A stretch of DNA of 64,000 nucleotides. Origin: Dromiciops gliroides. Taxonomy: Eukaryota; Chordata; Mammalia; Microbiotheria; Microbiotheriidae. Positions 42,201 through 53,483 of this stretch are shown here, piece after piece. Where the stretch lies: NCBI RefSeq assembly GCF_019393635.1, contig NC_057861.1, positions 546,812,711 through 546,876,710 of the forward strand. Reading direction: 5' to 3'. The translations under genes were made by a program, and so were the position numbers. Below the pieces are notes generated by a model. It was not told the DNA's origin. It did not search any database and worked only from the letters and a program-made list of their open reading frames with translations. Numbering within the stretch: the first letter of the stretch is position 1; the number at the start of each line of letters is the position of its first letter.

Positions 42201-45200
42201 AACTCTCAAAATTGATAAGCTAAAGATTAAGAAGCCTCTTAACTAAATAATCAAAGCAGAGTTTATTTATGAGATGCAATTTAAAATTATGAATACAGGG
42301 AAATAAAATGTACAACCTGACTGCATTCCTGTGGTCTCTTCCCACCTTTTGTGCCTGGAACTTTTTTTTTTTTTAGTAGGGCAGTGGGGGTTAAAGTGAC
42401 TTGCCCAGGGTCACACAGCTATTAAGTGTCAAGTGTCGGAGGCCATATTTGAACTCAGGTACTCCTGAATCCAAGGCTGATGCTTTATCCACTACGCCAC
42501 CTAGCTGCCCTGCCTGGAACTTTTTTAATACAATAAGGGCCAGTGCTGCATCTTGCCTTAGTGTATGTTCCACTTTCACTTCTCAGGTCCTTTATTCTAA
42601 CTCCAAGCCCCTTTCATTTTGTAAATCCCCCTGCTTCTAACTTTCCTCTCTTTACTGCCACTGCTGAACCCCTGTGTTTCTCTCCCATCGACCTATCCTT
42701 CCGTTCTCCTAGTGCTCCAGTGTCCTTCTCTGTTCAGTTCCTCTCATGAGCCCCCTGCTGTCTCTAGTCTCTGGAGTCCTCCTTAATCTTGTCCTTGGGG
42801 GGGGGGGGGCTGGCGGCTAGGTGGCGCAGTGGATAGAGCATGGGCCCTGGATTCAGGAGTACCTGAGTTCAAATCCGGCTTCAGACATTTAACACTTACT
42901 AGCTGTGTGACCCTGGGCAAGTCACTTAATCCCAATTGCCTCACTAAAAAAAAAAAAAAAATCTTGTCCTTCGGCCTCTGTCCTTTCTTTCTCTTAGCTT
43001 TTTCTCCTTTCCCCGTCTCTTAGTGCTCCAGCCTTTCTTTTCTCTTAATCTTGTCAGCCCCATCCCCCTTCTTACTCTCAGGTCTATATATATCTTGCTT
43101 CTCCCCACTCAAATCTCAGGGCTTTTTGTACCCCCACACCCAGGAAGCTAATCCACCAGCCAGGGCTGCGGCTGGGGGGACAGGGACGCTCAGGTGTCTC
43201 ATGCGTACCATACCCAGGGCTCCAGGACCCTTGACCCCTGCTGTATGCCTGACCTCGGCACGGGCTATGCCAGAGCCCGGCCTAGAAGAGCCGGGATGTC
43301 TGGGGTAGATTCTCTCAGGGTGAAGGGAGCTGGGGGCTTTTTCCTCCCAGCTGTCTGACCTGGTGTCTCATACAGCCCAAGGGGCTTTTTGGCTCAGCTG
43401 AAGCTGATGGAGAGTGGCACCAGTCCCTCCCTCACAGAAAAGCCTTGAGGGCCTAAGGCTTTCTAATCTCAGCCCAAAGGTAGGGTCCCCAAATCAAAAT
43501 TAATTTCCATACTATTTTATTCAGGGTTTCTTGAAATGGACCACTTGCTGATCTAGCTCCAACTGTTTTTAACCCACTATATGACATTGGGTGTCACTTT
43601 ATGATATTTTTCCTTCCTGGACTTCAGTTTCCTCATTTGTAAGGGTGGGGTTGATGAGTGAACAACAGTTGAAAGGGTTGAATTAGATAATCTCAAAGAT
43701 CTGTTATAATCCTAATATTATTTGATATTTATTAATATCCTCAGTTATTGTATAACTCTTTTCTTTTTATCTATATTTAAAGGGTTCTTAACCTTTGTTG
43801 TGTCATGGACACCTTTGGCAATGTGGTAAAGCCAATGGATCTATTCTCAGCAGAATGTTTTTAAATGCATAAAATGAAGTCAATTATATTGAAATGCAGT
43901 TTTTAAAATATGAAATTCAACAACCCCAAGTTAAGAACCCTGATATATTAGTTTTCTTTTTTCCATTGTGACCCTAAAAGTTATGATGATCCTGGAACAT
44001 GGAAGGAGAAAAAAATTTTCACTGGTGGAAATGGAGTTTTCAGTGTGTTTGGCTAGCACTGACATTCCCATTCGCAGAGGGATGGTGTCCAATTCTTTGA
44101 TTTGATTCATATATGTATCTCGCAGATGAGAGAACTCCCTCTTCCAATGCAGATCAACATCTTTGCAATTTATAATTTTAGAGGGTTGCCTAGGTCACTG
44201 AAAGGTTAAGTGATTTTCCCAAAGTCATATGGCCAGTATGGGTCATTGGCAGAGCTTGAATTCAGATCCTTCTGACTTTAAGGTCAACTCATTTTCCACT
44301 ATACCATGGTGCCCTTCCATATTCATCCACAATTATAGAAAATGAGTGACTAGTTGTCTGATACATTGTAGAGAGAATTCTTATTTGGGTACAGTTTGGA
44401 CTAAAAAAAGCCTTTGAAGTCCCTTCTGTGACAGTTAAAAATATGAGAGACATGGTTTCTGGGTAATTTAATAATTTTATTAATAAGGCCAATGGAAGGG
44501 GCAGCTAGGTGGCGCAGTGGATAGAATACTGGCCCTGGAATCAGGAGGACCTGAGTTCAAATCCGGCCTCAGACACTTAACACTTACTAGCTGTGTGACC
44601 CTGGGCAAGTCACTTAACCCCAATTGCCTCACTAAAAAAACTAAATAAATAAAAATAAGGCCAATGGGTTATGTTATTAGTAAAATCAAGTCTATGGCAT
44701 TTCTCTCAGACCAAAGACCCCTTCCTCAAGGTCAGGTCTTGGTTCATATACCCTTCCCACTGTAGGAGTTCCATCAAATAACAATCAAGTCTAACTGGTT
44801 AACATCATTCAAATCTAATTGGTTAAAAAACAAACAAAAATTGAGGGGGCAGCTAGGTGGCGCAGTGGGTAGAGCACCGGCCCTGGAGTCAGGAGGACCT
44901 GAGTTCAAATCTGGCCTCAGACACTTAACACTAGCTGTGTGACCCTAGGCAAGTCACTTAACCCCAATTGCCTCACCGAAAAAACAAACAAATCTAATTG
45001 GTTGATATGATTGGAGGTGGATTATACTAAAATGAAATCTGGGGAGACATGACTCAGGTTGCCCTTCTCTTGAGGAAAATGATGTCACAGAAAGAATGTA
45101 AGACCCCCCCCCCATTCAAGCTATTTGCCAACCTAGGTGTTGTTTAATATCATCAGTAGCATTTTTGGCCTACAGAACCAACGATCTGTCAACACTCAAG

Positions 45201-48200
45201 ACTCCTTTGTTAGCTTGGGTCTGGTATGATCCAGATGAATCTGACTTTCAAGGACTTAAACATAGAGTAGGGGTAGAGAAAAGGACTAAGAAAGAAGGGG
45301 AGATCACTGGGTCTCCCAAAATATTGATTATTAATAATTATTTCTCACACTCCCATCTGGAAATCCTGTGATCTTTCAAACATGGAATGTACCCCCTCTC
45401 CCCCTTCATTTCCACACTTTTGAAATACTCCTCTTTCTTCAAGTCTCAACTCAGAAGCTCCCTCTTCCACAAATCACCAGAGTTGAAAGTGATCTATCCT
45501 ATTTCCTAGCATATTCTGTTTTAATATCTTCTTTTCCTTCCTTTCACGTTTTACCTTGTTCATATTTATTTGTGTCCATTTCCTTGTTCCACTTTCTTCT
45601 CTACTCCCAATAGATTATATTTCTTTTTATTTATTTATTTTAAATGCAGGGCAATGAGGGTTAAGTGACATGCACAGGGTCACACAGCTAGTAAGTGTCA
45701 AGTGTCTGAGGCCAAATCTGAACTCAGGTCCTCCTGAATCCAGGGCTGCTGATTTATTCACTGTGCCACCTAACTGCCCCCTGCCCCCAGTAGATTATAA
45801 AAGTTCCTTGGGCTTGAGGGACTATCATTTTTCAACTTGGCACATTCAGTGCCTAACACAGTGTCTAGTTGATTCTGAATAAATGTTAAATTGAACCAAA
45901 TGGGTTGTCGAATAGTTTACAGAAAACACAAGAAAATTTAGCTTTTAAGAGGGTGAAAAATTTGCAATTTTTTGCAGAGATAATGGTAAGTAATTCTGTT
46001 TTGGGGGCAGTTAGGTGGCAAAGTGGATAGAGTGCTGGGCCTGGAGTCAGGAATACCTGAGTTCTGATCTAGCCTTAGACACTTACTGTCTGTGTGATCT
46101 TGAGTAAGTCACTTAAACTCTGTTTGCCTCAGCTCAGCGTTTGTAAAATGAGCCGGGGAAGGAAATGGCAAACCACTCCATCATCTTTTATAAGAAAACC
46201 CCAAACAGGGTCATGAAGAGTCAGGACTAAAATGACTGAACAACACGTTCTTTTTCTTTTGAATGGAAGGATTAAAGAATGGAAGGAAGGAAGGAAAACA
46301 TGTATTTAGCACTGTATGCCAGACACAGTGCTTAACTCTGGAGATAGAAATATAAGAAGTCCTTGCCTTCAAAAAGCTTGCATTCTAATAAGAAAGGATA
46401 ACATATATAGTGAAGTGATGACCAAGATGGGATATTTTGATTTTGAAAGTTATAAGAATGGTGAGTGGGGCAGCTAGATGGTGCAGTGGTTAAAGCACCG
46501 GCCCTGAATTCAGGAGTACCTGAGTTCAAATCCGGCCTCAGACACTTGACACTTACTAGCTGTGTGACCCTGGGCAAGTCACTTAACCCCCATTGCCTGC
46601 AAAAAAAAAAAAAAAAAGAATAGTGAGTGAGTGGAGCCTTAAGGTAATATGTTGATAAACCCTTTCTGGGAGCAATTCGTAGGAACATAGATCCAGAGGT
46701 GAAAGGGAACTCAGAGGACATCTAGTCCAACCTCCTTTCTTAACAGATGATGAAACTGATGCCCAGGAAGGGTTAAGTGAATTGCTGGAGGTCACAAAAG
46801 TACTAAATGTCAGAGGTAGGATTTGAACCTAGATCCTCTAACTCCAGAGTCCATGTTCTTTTTTTTTTTCTGATTTTTTTTTTAATTTTCATTTTTTTCA
46901 GGGCAATGAGGGTTAAGTGACTTGCCCAGGGTCACACAGCTAGTAAGTGTCAAATGTCTGAGGCCGAATTTGAACTCAGGTCCTCCTGAATCCAGAGCCA
47001 GTGCTTTCTCCACTGCACCACCTAGCTGCCCCCTACAGTCCACATTCTAAGGCCATTAATTTAATTATGATTCCAAAATTGGAAAGGGGTGAGGGAGGGT
47101 CAGAGGGAATGAACGCAGCAGTGTAGAGGCCAGCAAGGGGAGGGCCGGGGAGTAGAGTTAAGCGTGCCTAGAGATGGGTACAGACATGGTGGCACACTAA
47201 GACAACCATCACTCGGGTTCTTTATGCTAGGATACATATCCGTCTCTTTTATTTGTTTGTTTTGATCAGGTCTGTGGAAGGATTCAAACAAAACTTGGTG
47301 CAAAGTGAAGAACAGTATCAGAGCTACTGTAACAAAATCTTTGCTGGCTGGGACTTCTGTATCACAGACCAGTCGAGTGCGAAGCTCAAGCACAGCAGTA
47401 TACAGTATGAGCTCAAAGTGAGTTCTGCCGATTTTGACCATCGCTGTGGATTCCTGAAGGGTTAAATCAGCTTCAGATTTTAGGGGGAGGGGACTAGGGC
47501 TGGAGGAACTCTTTTCACTCTTTCATGTGTCATTTTCTGGGGTTTATCCCTGAGGTACAATATATCAGAGAACTTGCTTTGAGAGGGACCAGTTTGTCTG
47601 GAGATAACGGAGTGACTCAGGGAGGGAACAGACAGGAAAAGGAGGTGACAGTAGCCACACCGAACACCACCCTCACCAGTTCAAACCACAACAAAACAGC
47701 TAACACCTAAGAGGCTCAAGTACAATCTGCTCATAGCCCCTATCTGCTACTAAAGCAATGCAGGCATGACTAATGTGGCTGCCTAAGCAACAATTTCTAC
47801 CTTCTCTCTCTCAGACCCTTCCTTTCCTTCCCCTCCCCCCACTAATCTTTCCCCCTTTCTTACTTTTCTCCCCTCTCCTTTCCTTTTCCCCCTCTTTCTT
47901 TTTCTCTTCAAAATTGCCCTTGCTGATATTTTAATATGATTTCACCACGATAAAAATGTCCACAGGTATGTGTTGGAGAGGCTGATAATCCTACACAGTG
48001 TGAGTATACTCACATGTTTAGACACTCCCCTTTCTGCTGTGAGCCCCTGTTTCCTTTATACTACAAGGAAAATGTGACACAAGAAGCACAAAGTGTGACA
48101 TAAGAAGCCAGCCTGGAAGGAGGAAAAAAAGGAGACAGATTGTGAATGCAAAGGAGAGAGGCCCTTCTGCAATGAATTGTGATATTTTTCATTCCAGATC

Positions 48201-51200
48201 AGGAAGTCTTAACTTGTGGTTAAGATTTCAGAGGGGGTCTGTAGAGTTGAATGGGAAAGAAAATTTTCGTTTTTATTTTCACTAATCTCTAATTGGAATT
48301 TAGCATTTCCCTCAATTAAGATTTTTCAAAAATTTTCTGAGAAAGGGTCTGTAGACTTTACCAGACTATCAAAGAGATTCACATAGTTAAGAACCCCCAG
48401 TTCTAGACAGACTCTGTTCTGTAAATGTGAATTCTGGGTCTCCTTTCTAGCCTGTTGCCCAAAGAAACATACTAGAAATACATGCTGGGCAAGATTGGTT
48501 GGTTGTTGTCCTTCATGCTCGAAGAGGACCAAAATGACATCACTATGGTGGGGTCAAGGTACAGTGTGTCCAACTGTGGCCAATCAGACCAAGATGAGCT
48601 CAGAAGACCCTACCACAGGCCAGGCACAAATAGTCCCCATGAATATTTGGGGTGGAGTTGTCTTTATGTTTGCGCAGCTCACTTTTCTTTTGAGCTACTA
48701 CAGTTCTGCTTTGCTTGTAGAGCACACTGCCTTTTTTTGATGTGGGCATGTCATGCAGGGCAGTCCTGTGCAATATGTTCTTCAGAGGGATTTTGAGAGT
48801 GTCTTTGTATTGCTTCTTTTGACCTCTGTGAGGGTACTTGCCTGGTATGAATTCTTTGTAAAATAGCCTTTTAGGCAAACATACATTTGGCATTCTAACA
48901 ACATGGAATGCCCAAAGGAGTTGTGCTCACTGTAGTAGAGTTCGAATGCCTGTTGGTTCAGTTAGAGAAAAAATTAATTCTTAAGAGTACTGGACTCCCT
49001 CCAGGAATATTATAGCCAAATTCCAGAACTCCCAGATCAAGGAGAAAATATTGCAAGCAGCCAGAAAGAAGCAATTCCAGTATTGTGGAGTCACAATCAG
49101 GATAACACAAGATCTAGCAGCTTCTACATTAAAAGAAAAGAAGGCATAGCATGTGGTTATCACAAGCCTAGGGAGTGCCTTTAGAAAGTGGATGGGGGGG
49201 GGGGGCGGCTAGGTGGCGCAGTGGATAAAGCACCGGCCCTGGAGTCAGGAGTACCTGGGTTCAAATCTGGCCTCAGACACTTAACACTTACTAGCTGTGT
49301 GACCCTGGGCAAGTCACTTAACCCCAATTGCCTCACTAAAAAAAAAAAAAAAAAATTCAAGATCTGGATTTTGCATCCTAATGAGAATGGATTCCTTTTG
49401 CTTTTTGGTCCTTAGACAGACTTGGAGGAAGAAAGAATAAGGCAAAAAGTAGCACAGAGGACTCCGGAGGAAACCTTACGGATTTACAGCCTCAGACTGC
49501 TTTTGAATGCTCTAGTTATAACTGTCCTGGCAGCATGCTTTTATGCAATCTATGCAGCAACTGTTTTCTCCCAAGAAAACATGAAAAAGGTAAGTAAATT
49601 TTCTTTTCAAATTTAAGGCATGATTCAAAGAATTCACAAAACAGAACATAGGATTTATTTAGGTCCAGAGTTGGGGGACACAGAACACCTGAATTTTCTC
49701 CCCATGTTTATGATTCCCTATGTTGGTCATTTAAAGTCTGTGACACTATGATTAATCAGTCAACAAGCATTCATTGTCTTTACTATGTGCCAGACATTGT
49801 GCTAGGCTCAGAGAATACTAATACAACCAGAAAAAAAATTCAGTCTCTGCCCTCAGGGTCCTTACATTCTAATGAGTGTAGATTATACATAAAAGGAAGC
49901 TGAAAAGGGATGGGGAAATAAAGGGGAGGGCAGTGCTGGTGGGAGAAGAAAGTTCAAGTCCAGAATGTAGCCTAGAGCAAAACTTCTTAAACTGTGGGTC
50001 TTGTAACTGCATGGGGGTAGAAGGGGGTGAAAAATTTGGCAACAGCAAAAGGTTATGTATACCTGTTTTATGTACCTATGTACCTGGCCTAGAGAAAATG
50101 GTCAGGAGACTTCTCCTTAAATGGAGATTTTGGGAGGAGCCATCCTAATCTTAGGGTAAAGGTACTTCCACTATATGAATTCCAAGGCTGGAGTCAGACT
50201 TCAGTATGAAGAGGTAGGGCATTGTAAATGTCTGGATGCAGCCTGGGGAGGAATAAAGTAGAGAATGAAATTATATCACTTAAAGTGAAAATACTAGTTA
50301 CAACCTTCAACAGGTGCATTAGGCAAACAGCCTTCACAAAAATGAATGAAAAGTAGAAGAGGTCACAGAATTCTTAGTGGTCAAATGATACTAGTGGGAT
50401 GGAAATCTGGTCCAGGGAATTTCTAGAGGGTGTTGTTATCAACTAGGGATTCATCGAAGGCAATTTAATGTGGTATAAAGCAGCGCTTCTTAAACTTTTT
50501 CCACTTGTGACCCCTTTTTGTCTGAGAAATTTTTACGTGACCCCGGGTATATAGGTATATAAAATAGGTCTACATAATATTTTCAATGTTGCCAAAATTT
50601 TTACGACCCCCATATTCAGTTATGGAACCCCGCATGAGATCGAGACCCACAGTTTAAGAAGTTAGGGTTGGGGAGCAGCTAGGTGGCGCAGTGGATAAAG
50701 CACCGGCCTTGGATTCAGGATGACCTGAATTCAAATGTGGCCTCAGACACTTGACACTAACTAGCTGTGTGACCCTGGGCAAGTCACTTAATCCTCACTG
50801 CCCTGCCAAAAAAGGAAGAAGAAGTTAGGGTATAAAGAGCAGCTAACTGACTGGGTGACTTGGGATGCCACCCTGGAGCTTGGTTTCTTCACCAAGATAC
50901 TGAACTAAATACTATTTAAAGTTTCTTCCAGCTCAGACTTTCTTTGGTTCTGCTGCCAAACTGTTTTTCAGTCAGTCATTCATCTCGATTCTTTTACTTT
51001 GCTAGGAGATTAACAAAATGGTATTTGGAGAGAATCTTCTGATCCTTTATCTTCCCTCCATTGTAATTACGCTGGCTAACTTTATCACTCCCCTCGTCTT
51101 CTCCAAGATCATTCACTATGAAGACTATTCACCAGCCTTTGAGATCAGGTTGACTCTTCTGAGGTAAGTGATAACTCAATTTGGCCAAGTCAACGTGTCA

Positions 51201-53442
51201 ATACTTTGCCAACCTTAAGGTGCTACAGGAATTCCTTTTATCATCAATTTAATTTAAAGACCATTGGTTGAGCATCTCCTATGTGCAGCCTGCTGTGTAC
51301 TATGTGATATTTTATTGAAGCTGGAGAGGAAAGAGTGTGCAGAGAATAAAAAGATAATTAAGACCCAGTTCTTGTCCTTAATGAGTTTACAATTTATGCA
51401 GTCACCTGCCTTCTTTTTCTTTTTTTCTGTTTGCTCTCCTGGCTTCCAGATTCTTCATAGGATGAATCAATAAGGTAGGGTTTCTAAGCATCTTAGAGGA
51501 GGGAGGAGGGAGAGGAAAAGGAAGAGATTAGTCCCCTCACCTTCCCTTTCAGAGACCTGGAAAATAGCCTACCAGCAGCAGCTGCTAGTAGCAGCATACA
51601 CGGGGCAAGACTTCTTAGAGGCACAGGACAAAGCATCAACATAGAATTCATTTCAACAAATACTTATTAAGCACCTGCTTTCTGTGAGGCACTGAGCTAG
51701 ATGCTGGTTGTGTTTTTTATCCATCCTTCCATCCATCCATCCATCCATCCATCCATCCATCCATCCATCCATCCATCTATCTATCATCTATCTATCTATC
51801 TATCTATCTACCTACCTACCTACCTATTACTTTTTTCCATGGATCATGATGTTTGGCATATTTAGAGATAAAGACCGCTCAAAATGGAATTATTGGGGGA
51901 TGGATAAGGATGATATTTTCCCATTTTTTCCCCTAATTTTTGTGGGAAAAGCAACAGAGTTATTGGAGGAAAGCATGTTTTTCCCTACTTTTTTGGTCCT
52001 TTATATCTTTAGCCATAAGTGCCAGCAGATTGTGTGGGCAAAGCAACCTGATTGCCTGTCTCTCCTCCTCCCTATTCTCTCCTTTTTCATCCTACACAGG
52101 TGTGTCTTCGTGCGATTGGCCACCATTTGTGTGCTTGTGTTTACCCTGGTGTCCAAGATAACCTTCTGTGACAATGAGGATTGCCGAGTCTGTGGCTATA
52201 ACCACAAAGTCTATCCAGTAAGTCCAGTTGGCTACTGAAATGTTTTAGAGCCATAACAGTTGTTCACCAAACCAAAAGGGTCCACATAAGATCTGTTTTG
52301 AGTCTAGCTTAAGCTGGCTGGCCTCATTTCATCACAACACTGGCTAAGCTGTGGATTCCAGTGATGGTTTTATGGATCAGGGGCCAAGTGGAGTAGAGAT
52401 GGCTTTAAGTATGATCACCTCAAGAAGGATAGCTTTACTTTGAGGTTTATAGGAACCATAACCACAGAAATCCTATTGTCTCCTCTTCTTCTCACCCCCA
52501 CCACCTAAAAGCTGGAGTTCAAGCCTCACCTTCAGCCCCACTGAAGCAGTGGGGACACAGGAGAAGTAGCTCCCATTCATTTCCCAAGTTCCCCTAGGTC
52601 AAGAGAGATCTGTGTTGAAGTTTCCACTATTTAAAAGCATTAAAACTGGGGCAGCTAGGTGGCGCAGTGGTTAGAGTACTGACCCTGGATTCAGGAGGAC
52701 CTGAGTTCAAACCTGGCCTCAGACAGTTGACTTGACACTCACTAGCTGTGTGACCCTGGGCAAGTCACTTAACCCCAATTGCCTTAACCCCCCCCCCAAA
52801 AAAAAAGAAAGAAAAAAAAAGCATTAAAATTGCCACTGATTTCAAGGTTTCTTTGTACAGATTTTCAGCTGACAGTTGCTCTTCATGCATCTATCTTGGA
52901 GCAGATTGAGTCATAGCCTCCATCCTAGAATTCCTCATTGTTTCTGAGATATGAAAGACTGGAATATTGTAATGAGTCTCTTGGTGATTGATAGTATTTC
53001 TCAGCCTTAGTTTATAACTCAGTGGGTTCTTTCCCATGGAAATGTAACTGACTCAGGGAGACATTTCTTACCAGTCCTTTATTGTGCCCTAACCACATTC
53101 TAGATTCCAGTGCTTAGGAACTTAGTCTCACGAACAAATGAAATTGGCAGTGAAGGGGGTTGGGGTTTGGGACAACTCTTTTAGAACTGTTGGTCTAAAA
53201 CTACGGAGCCTTCATTACGTGGTTTGCTAAGGTTGTCCTAGTGTTGTTTGAAATATTGGGGACTAGCCCTTTTCTGCCTAAATTATTGGGGAACTAAGCT
53301 GGGGTTTCTAAGATATTGCTACTTATAAATGAATGGCTATTGCATCCATTTACGTAGTAAGCATTTATTAAATCATATTAAATGTTAGGAGAGCATTGAC
53401 CATATTTAACCTAAGCTGAAAATCCCCCAGCACCATATTGTC

Positions 53443-53483
<41 letters not shown>

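Larger units (their letters stand above)
41859..43509 (-). mobile_element. Probable solo LTR with two nested SINEs
   Basis: TG...CA-like ends, reverse poly(A) signals near 42262 and 42302, and a pyrimidine-rich block with repeated TCTTAATCTTGTC words. Without the two SINEs it is about 1.35 kb. Left end resembles that of 53246-53993. No coding region seen; fossil of moderate age. Confidence 0.55.
44427..45349 (-). mobile_element. Probable solo LTR with two nested SINEs
   Basis: Right end TTATTAATAATTATTTCTCA CA gives a minus-strand TGTGAGAAATAATTATTAAT start, like the LTR at 53246-53993; both share an ATTGGTTGATATGA-type block. About 620 bp without SINEs. Fossil. Confidence 0.55.

Noticed and set aside
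43511-43545. Alternative TMC7 exon 6
   Set aside because: The copied frame stops after eight codons and lacks the rest of the exon and a donor.
45165-45371. 68-codon open frame on the + strand in intron 6
   Set aside because: Lies inside the probable LTR at 44427-45349; no homology, start context or splice support.
51708-52238. 176-codon frame that includes TMC7 exon 10
   Set aside because: Its first 130 codons are microsatellite (SIHPSIHPS) and intron read-through; only 52100-52217 is exon.
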